Below, piece by piece: positions 8,399 through 16,760 of a DNA stretch of 64,000 nt. Source of the DNA: Cohnella kolymensis. Its GTDB lineage: Bacteria; Bacillota; Bacilli; Paenibacillales; Paenibacillaceae. The stretch is taken from assembly GCF_000829465.1 (NCBI RefSeq), contig NZ_JXAL01000024.1, positions 1-64,000 of the forward strand, given 5' to 3'. The notes below the pieces were generated by a model. That model saw only the letters and a program-made list of their open reading frames with translations, did no database searches and was not told the origin of the DNA. The translations under genes were made by a program, and so were the position numbers. Positions within the stretch are counted from its first letter, which is position 1, and the number at the start of each line of letters is the position of its first letter.

Positions 8399-8469
8399 CG
8401 TTGCATCTCCTTTATCCTGATCATTTCACAACTATAAACGATAGAAAATGATGAAAAGAAACGGGCTAA

Positions 8470-9051
8470 CTAAATCTCTTGAAAAAAAGCGATTAAATGA
8501 CCATTCGGATCTCGGAATGTGAACGAGTAGATGCCGGAAATCTCGGCTTCGAGTTTTATCTTGTTTGCACCTTCCCGGGACTTAGTAGCCAGAGCCCGTA
8601 AGCGGTGACGAGCTCTTTTAAGTCCCTCTTTCACTGCCCCAACGGTTGTGCTTAAAAGTTCGGCCGTTTCTGCTGCACTGAATTTGAAGATGTCCATCAT
8701 AAGGATAAGAACCATCTGTCGGGAGTTCAATTGATCGGCAAGCTGTTCTAGCAATTCTCGAATCTGTAATTCGTTCAACCCTGTGTAGGTCGTCGGGTGC
8801 ATATCCTCATTGAAAACGGAAGTCACTCCTGATGTTTGATGCTTGCGACAATGGTCAATCCAAGTATTTTTGGCAATAAGAAAAAGAAAAGCATACCCGA
8901 ATTCTCGATTAGGTGATTGCTGCAGCGAACGATATACCTTAGTGAGTACCTCCTGCATCAAATCTTCTGCATCCCACTCATTTCCCGCAAGTCTATGGCA
9001 GTAGAGTTTTAATCGTGGTATAAATGGTTCCACTGACTGAAATACATTCAC
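8470..9051 (-). CDS. Chimera: ECF-type sigma factor fused to the end of a VOC protein
   Basis: Residues 1-165 are an ECF-like sigma factor. Region 2 is around GNEWDAEDLMQEVLTKVYRS and FLIAKNTWIDHCRKH. Region 4 is around LNSRQMVLILMMDIFKFSAA and AVKEGLKRARHRLR. After KSREGANKIK the frame runs straight into SGIYSFTFRDPNGHLIAFFQ, which is the canonical C-terminal strand of a VOC/glyoxalase domain and has no place in a sigma factor. An in-frame deletion joining a sigma gene to a VOC gene explains this. GTG start at 9051. Sigma regions 2 and 4 are intact, so activity is possible, but the normal C-terminal extension is lost. Confidence 0.75.
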   Translation of the reverse strand: MNVFQSVEPFIPRLKLYCHRLAGNEWDAEDLMQEVLTKVYRSLQQSPNREFGYAFLFLIAKNTWIDHCRKHQTSGVTSVFNEDMHPTTYTGLNELQIRELLEQLADQLNSRQMVLILMMDIFKFSAAETAELLSTTVGAVKEGLKRARHRLRALATKSREGANKIKLEAEISGIYSFTFRDPNGHLIAFFQEI

Positions 9052-9085
9052 CTACACCTAGCCTCCAACTCGTACAATAACATTT

Positions 9086-9577
9086 TTAAACAACATATTT
9101 ATAAAATTTCTTATCTACCTTCATAATAGGAAAGTTTTTCGGTAAATCCTCAGCTGATATTTCTTGAAAACCGTTTTTCTCATAAAATCTGTGGGCTGCT
9201 ACAAATTGCAAAGTCGTTCCAAGGTAGATCTTATTAATATCTATTTTCTTTGCCCATGCCATTGCATTGTTTAATAGGAAATTAGCTGTATTTGATGTTC
9301 TTCCTCTGTAATCTTTTGCTACAAACATCTTTCTTAGGGCTGCTTGATGATTATGAATGTCTAGTAAAGCCACTGTGCCTACGACTTTATCCCCATGCAG
9401 TGCAACCCAGAAATTCCCTATACCATTTTGATAAAAATTTGCAACATTTAATAGATCGGGCTGGTCTTGTATAGTTATCGGAACATTGTATTCGACTTGC
9501 TGAATATAAAGGATTAAATCAATTATTTGTGATTGATACTCGCTGGAATATTCCTTTACAATAATGCTTTCATTCAT
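9086..9577 (-). CDS. GNAT-family N-acetyltransferase
   Basis: 163 residues from the ATG at 9577, with GGGAG upstream. It overlaps the stop of the broken MFS gene (TAATG). The GNAT core is visible: FWVALHGDKVVGTVALLDI, the acetyl-CoA loop region LRKMFVAKDYRGRTSN followed by NAMAWAKKIDINKIYLGT, and AAHRFYEKNGFQEI at the end. The loop reads RGRTSN where Q/RxxGxG/A is usual, so cofactor binding may be atypical. Substrate unknown. Confidence 0.78.
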   Translation of the reverse strand: MNESIIVKEYSSEYQSQIIDLILYIQQVEYNVPITIQDQPDLLNVANFYQNGIGNFWVALHGDKVVGTVALLDIHNHQAALRKMFVAKDYRGRTSNTANFLLNNAMAWAKKIDINKIYLGTTLQFVAAHRFYEKNGFQEISAEDLPKNFPIMKVDKKFYKYVV

Positions 9578-10875
9578 TAATTCCACTCCCAGATTAGCTT
9601 TTTATATTTATTGGTTTTTGGAAAGTACATAGACAGTATGCTTGCAATGATCAATGAGACAAACGATATTTCAAATGAAACTTGATAGCTGTTGGTTGTG
9701 TCGAATAATATTCCAGGAAGATAGGAACCTAATGCGGAGCCCAGTTGATGACTCATGTAGAGTAAACCTGTAACTACACCAATTGTTCCTGTTGGAAAAT
9801 AACTAGTTAATAGCTTAAGAGTAGGAGCTACTACTGAAAAATCAACCAAACCAAAGGAAATCGAAAATAATACGAGTAACCACGGATGTTCCAAAAAAGA
9901 TACTCATGAGCCATAATTGCTAGTCATAATCACTAAAAAAAGCAAGCGTAAAAAGCCCGAACCAAATAGATGTAAGCCAGCAATCTGCTATTGTTCCAAC
10001 GATCAGCTAAATAACCAGCTGCAAGCGTTCCTGCTGTATTAAATGCCGCCAATAAACTTACAGCAGCACTCGTAGTAGAGACGGAGAATCCACAATACTG
10101 GGCAAAAGGAATAAGATGGGTATCCATTAATCCAGTCGTTGTAAATCCACAAACAAAGAATGGAATGATAAGAAACCAAAATCCACGACTAAACAAAAGA
10201 TCTCGTCCCATTACTTTTTTTTATTGGGATGTCCTTTGTCTCCGGTTTATCTCCTTCAGCCTCTTGCCCCCAAGCTTTTATACCTATTTTTGAAGGCTCT
10301 GATTTTAAGAAGAAAGCGAGTATGGGGCAAACAATAACAATAAGAAAACCGCCTAGTAAAAGAACGGTTATTCTCCAGCCAAATTGGCTGATTAAAAGAA
10401 GGGAACTGGGAACCAATAACATTTGCCCTGCTCCGAAGCCAGCCTCAACGATACCTAACGCTAGTCCTTGCCTTTTATGAAACCATTTTGTCACAGCAAC
10501 AGTGGCTGTTACGCCTGAAGCTCCTCCGAATCCTAATGAAGAAATGATGCCGTATAAAAAAAACAACTGCCAAATGGTGGTTGCGAAAAAGCTGAGAATG
10601 GTTGCTGCCCCTAAAATAATCATACTGACTAAAAATATAAGTTTAATTCCAAACCGATCAATCAACTTGCCGACTATTGGCTGTGATAGTGCAAACACAA
10701 TGAAACTTAGAAATGATACGGCTGAAACTGTACCTCTGGAGGAAGCAAAATCCTGCTCCCACGGATCCATAAAGGCACCAAAAGAATATCGTACTCCTTG
10801 AGCGGCTAAAACACCGATAAATGAGACAGCTAAAATAACCCATGCATAATGTATTCTTCTCACTTTAATTTTCAT
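9577..10875 (-). pseudogene. MFS transporter, broken by two frameshifts and a stop
   Basis: A 12-helix major facilitator (monocarboxylate/oxalate-formate antiporter-like). The start MKIKVRRIHYAWVILAVSFI at 10875 has GAGAAAG upstream. The first piece runs to about 10200, and the second ([20 protein letters not shown]) is one frame over. The third ([11 protein letters not shown], then HPWLLVLFSISFGLVDF) is shifted again at a run of seven T and carries an in-frame TGA between YGS and VSF. Three independent lesions mark real decay. Confidence 0.85.
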
Positions 10876-11056
10876 TTTCTTTCTCATAAAGATAAGACGC
10901 AAATAGTCCAGCCATCGTCAGCAAGGCGATAATATTAAGGAGTAACAAGAACAGAAGAATAAAGTAAATATCAGCTCCGTTAAAGGCAAGCAGCATTAGA
11001 ATTCCGACAGTTAGTACAGCGTATATAAAAATCCATTTGAATACCTTGTCAATCAT
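10865..11056 (-). CDS. Small two-helix membrane protein
   Basis: 63 residues. Two hydrophobic helices (IFIYAVLTVGILMLLAF and IYFILLFLLLLNIIALLTMA) are followed by a short charged tail ending in YEKENEN. Its 3' end contains the start of the MFS gene, so the two were expressed together. No family recognised. It may have been an accessory subunit of the transporter (inference from overlap only). Confidence 0.6.
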   Translation of the reverse strand: MIDKVFKWIFIYAVLTVGILMLLAFNGADIYFILLFLLLLNIIALLTMAGLFASYLYEKENEN

Positions 11057-11101
11057 TAATCTGCACTCCGTTCATATTGTTACTGAAGTTGTATAAAAAA
11101 T

Positions 11102-11389
11102 CTAACATATCTGATACATGCCGCCAACGATTTTACCGTCTTTTTCACTCACATAATCCGTTCCACTTTCACAATTGCTTTTTCTTTCCCACTGGACTTC
11201 ATACTCACCCTGGTTGTGTTTAATGGAAACAATTTTGATTTCCCCATGTTTGCTATTTTGCTCGTGTTTCATTTTAACTGCTATTTTTGCTTGTTCTTCA
11301 GAAACGACTGAAGTTGCTCCCTGACATCCGCTTAAAATAGCAATCGTAATAACTGAGATTAAACTTACTGTTAGTGCTCTAATTGTCAA
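11102..11389 (-). CDS. Small hypothetical lipoprotein
   Basis: 95 residues from the TTG at 11389, chosen because GAGGGGGTG lies seven bases upstream. The frame opens earlier but without a ribosome site. The signal peptide (LTVSLISVITIAILSGC) carries a clear lipobox. The mature part is short, charged and beta-prone (IKIVSIKHNQGEYEVQWERK) and contains two late Cys that could form a disulfide. No family recognised. Confidence 0.65.
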   Translation of the reverse strand: MTIRALTVSLISVITIAILSGCQGATSVVSEEQAKIAVKMKHEQNSKHGEIKIVSIKHNQGEYEVQWERKSNCESGTDYVSEKDGKIVGGMYQIC

Positions 11390-11412
11390 ATGACGCACCC
11401 CCTCGGGAATGT

Positions 11413-11766
11413 CTAATAACTTCTTCGGCATATGTCTGTGGAGGGTATGAATCCATTGTTGTCTACTTGCTTGCCATCTACGATAGACGTTTTTGGTCTA
11501 ACGGTAACTTTTTCGCCAATACGTAGATCTTTATACAAATTATAGTCATCTATGTGATAAAACATTAAATTCTCATCGTTCTTCATTAACTCGGCAACAG
11601 ATTTTGTTGAGCCACTTTTAGTAATATTACTCACGACAAGTATCTTAAGATGCCCATCTTCATTTGCTTTTTGGACGACGTAATCACCAATCTCCGAATC
11701 GTTATCACCGCATCCAATTAGACCTACAAATGCCGACAGAACAATAAAAGCTAATATCGTTCGCAA
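11413..11766 (-). CDS. Hypothetical lipoprotein (DUF3221-like)
   Basis: 117 residues from the TTG at 11766, with AGGGGG five to six bases upstream. The lipobox is GLIGC. The mature region (GDYVVQKANEDGHLKILVVS, LRIGEKVTVRP) has the OB-fold-like pattern of small Bacillus lipoproteins such as DUF3221. That assignment is weak. It is one of a run of four small envelope genes transcribed in the same direction. Confidence 0.6.
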   Translation of the reverse strand: MRTILAFIVLSAFVGLIGCGDNDSEIGDYVVQKANEDGHLKILVVSNITKSGSTKSVAELMKNDENLMFYHIDDYNLYKDLRIGEKVTVRPKTSIVDGKQVDNNGFIPSTDICRRSY

Positions 11767-11807
11767 TTTTATCCCCCTTCTTGCGTCATTAGATGTTAGC
11801 GTAATTA

Positions 11808-12137
11808 TCAAAGTTTTAACCACTTCTGGTAAAAAGCATTTAGATTTTTCTTGAATTCTGGAGTCAGCAATATGATCGATAATATATAGAAACTGAGATA
11901 TATGTAGCTAAAGTTCAGAAACATAGATGCTGGAATCAGCCAAAGTACGGCGATTACTATGTACAATCGTTTGCGAACTAGAGATCCAATCATGGCCATG
12001 CACACTGGTAAAAGATACAAACTGAGAGAGAAAAACGTTATCCCACTATGCAGCACAATTGATAACCAAAAAATAAAGCATCCTAGAGAAGTTATAACGC
12101 CGGTTAATGATCCAAGGATTATCCGAATACGTTCCAT
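11808..12137 (-). CDS. Hypothetical membrane protein
   Basis: 109 residues with four hydrophobic helices and short loops (LGSLTGVITSLGCFIFWLSI, FFSLSLYLLPVCMAMIGSLV, LYIVIAVLWLIPASMF, YIYLSFYILSIILL). The C-terminus is basic and likely cytoplasmic. Its 3' end lies 42 bases upstream of the lipoprotein start at 11766. No family recognised. Confidence 0.6.
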   Translation of the reverse strand: MERIRIILGSLTGVITSLGCFIFWLSIVLHSGITFFSLSLYLLPVCMAMIGSLVRKRLYIVIAVLWLIPASMFLNFSYIYLSFYILSIILLTPEFKKNLNAFYQKWLKL

Positions 12138-12166
12138 TATTTTGATCGTCTTCTTTCTTCGGTGAA

Positions 12167-12499
12167 CTAACCGCCTTGTCTATCGATAACTTTGTCGGTT
12201 CCATCGAGGTGTTCAGTATAATCAAATGGTCTTAAAGCGAATAAAAGCGTTCCTCTGTTACCCAGTGTTTTGGGGTCCTTAAGCATTTCAATGAGTGGCT
12301 CGACAGCTTCTTGACTCCCTATGTCACTTAACGCAATCGCAATTTCATTTCTCAAAATGCTGTTATCCGTAAGTTTTAAATATTTGATAAGCAGCGGAAC
12401 TGCTTCTTTCGTTCTCTGTTTTCCCAGCTCCGATATTGTATTCATTGCCTCTTCAACTCTGCCATCCCTCAAAGCCTGCTCTAATTGGCTGAAATCCAT
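12167..12499 (-). CDS. HEAT-repeat protein, probably 3'-truncated
   Basis: About 110 residues from the ATG at 12499, with GGGTGATG as ribosome site. It contains two or three HEAT/PBS-lyase-like helical repeats (VEEAMNTISELGKQRTKEAV, ILRNEIAIALSDIGSQEAVE, PLIEMLKDPKTL). Such proteins are interaction scaffolds. The family normally continues after FALRPFDYTEHL with another repeat. Here the frame ends within eleven codons in unrelated residues (DGTDKVIDRQGG), which suggests a frameshift or deletion. Confidence 0.65.
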   Translation of the reverse strand: MDFSQLEQALRDGRVEEAMNTISELGKQRTKEAVPLLIKYLKLTDNSILRNEIAIALSDIGSQEAVEPLIEMLKDPKTLGNRGTLLFALRPFDYTEHLDGTDKVIDRQGG

Positions 12500-12519
12500 T
12501 TTCATCACCCGTTTGCCTG

Positions 12520-12615
12520 TTATTGCCCCTCTTGAATCGTTTCCAACTTACGGCGATAGGTCATGCAGCCGGATAAAAGAAATAAAAGCGCCAACAAAGG
12601 CACAATTTTTCTCAC
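12520..12615 (-). CDS. Very small lipoprotein (31 aa)
   Basis: GTG start at 12615 with GGAGG eight to nine bases upstream. The product MRKIVPLLALLFLLSGC, then MTYRRKLETIQEGQ, is a signal peptide with a perfect lipobox (LSGC, Cys 17) and a 15-residue mature peptide. It sits directly upstream of the HEAT gene on the same strand. Role unknown. The strong ribosome site and lipobox support expression. Confidence 0.65.
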   Translation of the reverse strand: MRKIVPLLALLFLLSGCMTYRRKLETIQEGQ

Positions 12616-12637
12616 CAGGAATCCCTCCTTCAAATAC

Positions 12638-12675
12638 AAAGGATAGCTCTATGGGAAACGATAGAACTATCCTTT
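12638..12675. terminator. Bidirectional terminator
   Basis: AAAGGATAG (12638-12646) pairs with CTATCCTTT (12667-12675). It separates the GNAT remnant, whose stop is at 12699, from the small lipoprotein. A T-rich run follows on the plus strand. Confidence 0.6.
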
Positions 12676-12698
12676 ATTTTAACGGAATTTTATTGTGT

Positions 12699-13254
12699 TT
12701 AAATCAGTTTTTCTTCATATTCCTCTCGTGTCATTCCAAGATAAATATCATCGTAGTATCTACCGTCTGTGTAATTCATTCTTCGTAATTGCCCTTCCTT
12801 TTGAAAACCTAGTTTTTCATGAAACTAAATAGAACGTTCATTGAATGAGTACACATGTACAGTGACTTTTTGATAACCCAGTTCCTTAAAATAATATTTT
12901 AAAATTAACGAAACTACTTCTTTTCCATACCCTTTCCCCCAATAAGGTCGAGCAAAGAAAATACCATACTTGAAGGAGCCCACTCTACGGTTACAATTGA
13001 ACGTGCGAATCTCTCCCACTAACTCTCCTTCTCTATTCTCAATAGCAAAGTTAAATGAATCTCCATCGGGTGTTTTTTTAGAGGATTCCTCTATATGATT
13101 CTTGAACGTTCTCGTATGAATGAGGAAGTGATACAGCATCCACCATTTTTATTGCATCGCTATCTAAATTCCATTGAAACAGGGTTTCGCTATCTTTTGG
13201 TTCAATTCCGCGTAATCTTACTTTCTCACCTTGCCAAAAGTTAAGGTTCTCCAT
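12699..13254 (-). pseudogene. GNAT acetyltransferase with frameshift and nonsense codon
   Basis: The ATG at 13254 follows AAGGAGGACAAT and reads MENLNFWQGEKVRLRGIEPK. At about residue 50 (PHSYENVQE) the frame shifts, and the core continues in another frame (DSFNFAIENREGELVGEIRT, FFARPYWGKGYGKEVV). An in-frame TAG follows VHVYSFNERSI, after which FHEKLGFQKEGQLRRMNYTD and YYDDIYLGMTREEYE complete the family. Two separate lesions make this a pseudogene. Confidence 0.85.
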
Positions 13255-13516
13255 ATTGTCCTCCTTGTATGGAAATCATATTGTCTCCGTTTACTCACAG
13301 AAAGAATATAAAAATGATGGCCCGGACTAACGCATAGAGAAGAAAGAGCAATGAACCTGTAATAGTGATAATCGCAAAAGCCCTAACCATTCTTTAGTAA
13401 TCCTGACTTCATCCTTCTTTGACAAAACAGTAATGAGATGCCTCAATTATGACTTAGCGGCATTGACTCGCCAAGCTTATGTCAAAGGTGTGCACGATCA
13501 GAACTCTGATGATGAT

Positions 13517-13915
13517 TTAGCCATTATAGATGATCTTTCTCAGTTCATTCGTCTGATCTTTGGGTATTGTGTAGCCTTGCCCGCTATCCGCTGTATCGAC
13601 CAGTAAGGCGGTACGACCATCTTCGTCAGCAACGTTTAATACGAATTTCTTTTGTGTGCCATCTTCAAACGAAAGATACATGAAAAACATAACGCTGTAA
13701 TCTAGCTCACCTTGCATTTTTACCGCTTTACTGTTTGCTCGCTGGAATATCCTAAGTTCATCGACATTCTCATAAGTCACAATCTTTTCTGTAAATGGGG
13801 GTGTCTTCATCGTCTTGCAGCCGTCCGCACATTCGATTTTAATGCCGACCATCTCTTTTCCATTCAGAACATCTGAATTGCAGCCCACGATTCCAACAAC
13901 GAAGAATAATATCAT
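13517..13915 (-). CDS. YhfM-like small lipoprotein
   Basis: 132 residues from an ATG at 13915. The short signal MILFFVVGIVGC gives a lipidated Cys at 12. The rest matches the YhfM-like pattern seen in residues 50-155 of the 4885-5709 protein: FQRANSKAVKMQGELD, LSFEDGTQKKFVL, DTADSGQGYTIPKDQTNELR. Function unknown. The ribosome site (AGGAG) is about 14 bases from the ATG, a longer spacing than usual, so the true start is not certain. Confidence 0.65.
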   Translation of the reverse strand: MILFFVVGIVGCNSDVLNGKEMVGIKIECADGCKTMKTPPFTEKIVTYENVDELRIFQRANSKAVKMQGELDYSVMFFMYLSFEDGTQKKFVLNVADEDGRTALLVDTADSGQGYTIPKDQTNELRKIIYNG

Positions 13916-14064
13916 GATGATAAGCCATCTCCTGTGAATTGTACCTACCTCCTTATGTACGATTTGCTACCCCTTTTTGCCGGTTACTCTAAGTGCTTTA
14001 ATCTTTACAGACTTTCCGTTTGTTTACAATCCTTTGTTTCGAATCCCCTTATATAGATTGCAAG

Positions 14065-14099
14065 CAAGAAAAAGTAAAACCCCAGCCGACATGGCTGGG
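14065..14099 (-). terminator. Terminator of the propeller remnant
   Basis: CCCAGCC (14081-14087) and GGCTGGG (14093-14099) form a 7-bp perfect stem. On the minus strand it is followed by a T-rich run (14080 down to 14065). Confidence 0.7.
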
Positions 14100-14108
14100 A
14101 TTAGCGCG

Positions 14109-14857
14109 CTACTGTAGATCCAGGATCTCCAAAGCATATTGAGGAGCTGGGATGCCGGGCTTGATAATCTTCGTTAGCGCGATCAAATGCTTGTTGGCGT
14201 CAACCATTCCGACGACATTCCCCTTCGGCAGAATTACCTTCGTTTTTTCCAACGTATCGCTGTTATTTGATTAATGACATTGTTTAAACCGGTATAGAAA
14301 TATTGCGGGTTCTCGGGGTCGCTTGCCACCGCCTCAAACTTATCAATGGCCGCAATGTATTTCATGTTCAACGTCGGATTGCTGGATGAAGTAAAAACAT
14401 TGCCGGATCCGTTCACGACATACCTACCGTTCGGCGTGACTCCAAGGGCGTCGGAAAATTCATACTCCCCATGATAAAGAGAATCCTTCGAATCTATGAA
14501 TTTGCCGTCAGGTGACACGGTGTAACAGGAGATGTCCCGGGGAGATACGGCTGTACTCACCGAATAAAGCTTGTCCTCAAAAGGATGAAGCTCCACATAA
14601 TCCGCATCCTCGATCCATGCAAACGAGAGCTCCTGCTTGGTCGCACGGTCATAATTGATGATCATTGTATGCTGTCCGGAACCGGACGTGACGAATACAT
14701 GGCCTTTCTTGTCCACGGCTAGATCGAACGGATCGATCCTCGTCCTCCACTCATCCTTCAATTGCAGAGTTGCCGGATCCAGTACGGTTACAGAGCCGCC
14801 CTGGACTTTCTCAAACCGGTAAGGGCTGAAATCCGCATCGCTAAAAAGGAGAAACAA
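14109..14857 (-). pseudogene. Beta-propeller (YVTN/NHL-like) protein, N-terminus lost and frameshifted
   Basis: The readable part resembles blades of a surface beta-propeller: GGSVTVLDPATLQLKDEWRT, FDLAVDKKGHVFVTSGSGQH, VSPDGKFIDS, ALGVTPNGRYVVNGSG. Near 14275 the frame shifts, and the natural end continues in another frame (SDTLEKTKVILPKGNVVGM, APQYALEILDLQ) to the stop at 14109. The N-terminal part is missing: at its 5' end the sequence changes abruptly into the start of an unrelated SDR gene. Confidence 0.78.
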
Positions 14858-14859
14858 TT

Positions 14860-15023
14860 TTTCAACTTCCCGCTGCCTGCATAGGTAGGATTTTCGGATA
14901 ACGGGCGAGGGTTCATCAAATATTCAAACCCTGGATGCCTATTTGATGTTGCGGTGGAAAGACGATGGGGACATTAGTGCATTGCTGCTTCCAACCGATA
15001 TACGGATATATGAAATAAGTCAT
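14860..15023 (-). pseudogene. N-terminal scrap of an SDR general-stress oxidoreductase (YdaD/YhdF-like)
   Basis: The ATG at 15023 with AGAGGAG upstream opens MTYFIYPYIGWKQQCTN and FPPQHQ. After a frameshift it reads RHPGFEYLMNPRPLSENPTY and AGSGKLK. PPQHQ..PG.E..M.PRP.SE...Y.GSGKLKGK is the hallmark leader of the YdaD/YhdF short-chain dehydrogenases. The sequence stops exactly where the nucleotide-binding fold (KVALITGG) should begin. It is the 5' end of a gene whose remainder was deleted. Confidence 0.72.
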
Positions 15024-15167
15024 AGCTTTCTCCTCTTCTCGGATTCAATTTCATATCACACTTTAATCCACTTAATTTAAAAAATTCCACCTGCAGTCAG
15101 ATGCACAAAAAGATATACTATTATAGAGACAATACAATAAATCTGATAAAGGCAAGGAGTATACATA

Positions 15168-16256
15168 ATGAACGAATTAAATCCATTAAAAAAATCATAT
15201 AACCAAACGAAATACCAATTAGCAGGTCACGGTAAACGCGATATGCGCGTATTAAAAGAAGTTTTTGAGAATGTTGACGGGCAACTGGAAAGCGACATGT
15301 ATGGAAAAGGACAGCTCATTGAGGATTTTCAAGTGAAAATGGCTGCTGTGTTAGGAAAAGAGACTGCGGTCTTTTTCCCGAGCGGAACGATGGCTCAGCA
15401 AATTGCTCTGCGCATTTGGTGCGATGAAAAAGGCCTCAGAAAAGTTGCTTATCATCCATTGAGCCATTTAGAAATTCACGAAGAAGATGGCTTGAAAGAA
15501 TTGCACCAAATCAAAACCGTTTTGCTGGCTGACAAAAGCCTTGTCATCGAGTTGGATGATGTCGTGCAAATGGAAGAAGGCATCGCGTGTGTATTACTGG
15601 AGTTGCCTCAGCGTGAAATCGGCGGCCAATTGCCGAGCTTTGAAACACTTGAACAAATTTCGGAGTATTGCCGTGATAAAAACATTAAATTGCATCTAGA
15701 TGGAGCCCGTCTTTTAGAAGTGCTGCCTTATTATCAAAAGTCGGCCGCTGAAGTTTGCGCTCTTTTTGATAGCGTATATCTCTCGTTTTATAAAGGAATT
15801 GGCGGAATTGCTGGAGCGATTCTAGCGGGGGGTCAAGACTTTATTGCGGCATCGAAAGTTTGGAAAAGACGCTACGGTGGTGATTTGATCAGCTTGTATC
15901 CCTATATCATCTCAGCGGATTATTATTTTGATCAACGGTCACATAAAATGGGTCAGTATTTTGAAGAAGCAAAAGAGCTTGCTGAATTGTTCAATTCCTG
16001 CCACGGCGTTTCAACATTGCCACTCAAACCCGTTTCGAATATGTTTCATGTCCATTTCCATAAGACTAAAGAGCAAATGGAGTCTATTCTGACTGAAGTT
16101 CAAAAAGCAACGGGCATTGGCTTTACTAGTTATTTGGCCGACATCGATGAAAATACCTGTTATGTCGAAGTCAGTTTGGGAGATCAGTATGCAGAAATAC
16201 CAAAAGAAGAGGTAACAAAGGCATTCCAGCTGCTTGATGAAAAAATGAAGCAATAG
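15168..16256 (+). CDS. Threonine aldolase family PLP enzyme (beta-eliminating lyase fold)
   Basis: 362 residues, complete. PLP fold type I: the cofactor phosphate region is FFPSGTMAQQIA (residues 70-80), the Asp that contacts the pyridine nitrogen is in HLDGAR (176-181), and the Schiff-base Lys is K209 in SFYKGIGG. Such enzymes cleave threonine or allo-threonine to glycine and acetaldehyde, or related beta-hydroxy amino acids. The stereospecificity cannot be read. The ribosome site AAGGAG precedes the ATG. Base composition is more AT-rich than the downstream kinase, and the gene is followed by a small convergent membrane gene. Confidence 0.85.
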   Translation: MNELNPLKKSYNQTKYQLAGHGKRDMRVLKEVFENVDGQLESDMYGKGQLIEDFQVKMAAVLGKETAVFFPSGTMAQQIALRIWCDEKGLRKVAYHPLSHLEIHEEDGLKELHQIKTVLLADKSLVIELDDVVQMEEGIACVLLELPQREIGGQLPSFETLEQISEYCRDKNIKLHLDGARLLEVLPYYQKSAAEVCALFDSVYLSFYKGIGGIAGAILAGGQDFIAASKVWKRRYGGDLISLYPYIISADYYFDQRSHKMGQYFEEAKELAELFNSCHGVSTLPLKPVSNMFHVHFHKTKEQMESILTEVQKATGIGFTSYLADIDENTCYVEVSLGDQYAEIPKEEVTKAFQLLDEKMKQ

Positions 16257-16275
16257 AATCGAACTCATCAAAACA

Positions 16276-16503
16276 TTATGTATCTTTGTTACCCTTTTTT
16301 CTTTCAATAATGAACATCCGGACTGACAATACTAGCGCAGTAATACCCATAAGTATAGTGAAGATAAAACGAAACCAGATTATTTTCTCATTTGGACCGT
16401 TCCCGACAGGCCCAACCATAGGCTGATACGCAGAATACAACCGATAAATGGCAATGAAAATAATAATAAGTGAGCAGGCAAATAAAGTTAGATATTTCTT
16501 CAC
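16276..16503 (-). CDS. Small membrane protein with two helices
   Basis: 75 residues from the GTG at 16503, preceded by GAGGTGGTGG. Helices: LTLFACSLIIIFIAIYRLY near the N-terminus and IFTILMGITALVLSVRMFII near the C-terminus, with a Gly/Pro-rich loop between. The basic end (ERKKGNKDT) is probably cytoplasmic. Family not recognised. It is convergent with the aldolase gene. Confidence 0.6.
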   Translation of the reverse strand: MKKYLTLFACSLIIIFIAIYRLYSAYQPMVGPVGNGPNEKIIWFRFIFTILMGITALVLSVRMFIIERKKGNKDT

Positions 16504-16529
16504 TTTACACCACCACCTCACCCAGTCAG

Positions 16530-16559
16530 ACGACCCTCAGTGGGTCGTTTTCTTTTTCG
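16530..16559 (+). terminator. Terminator hairpin
   Basis: ACGACCC (16530-16536) pairs with GGGTCGT (16542-16548), followed by TTTTCTTTTTC on the plus strand. It lies beyond the small convergent gene, so it probably stops read-through from the aldolase gene. Confidence 0.65.
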
Positions 16560-16760
16560 TTAAACATATTACGATTAACTTCAGGCATCAGTTGCATACG
16601 ATCCACAGGTTTCAGATGAGAGTCCATATATTTTCATCGCCTAAGACAAATATGTACACCGAAAATGCCAGGCGGCGAGCAAAAATGAAAATGTGTGCAT
16701 GGTATGCTACAATACTGGAATTGAAGCGGCAATCAACACAGGGAGGTTTAATGCATCACA

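Noticed and set aside
13437..13610. 57-codon plus-strand frame with a helical, acidic product
   Set aside because: It overlaps the end of the YhfM-like lipoprotein, has no ribosome site and no known motif. Kept only as a possibility.
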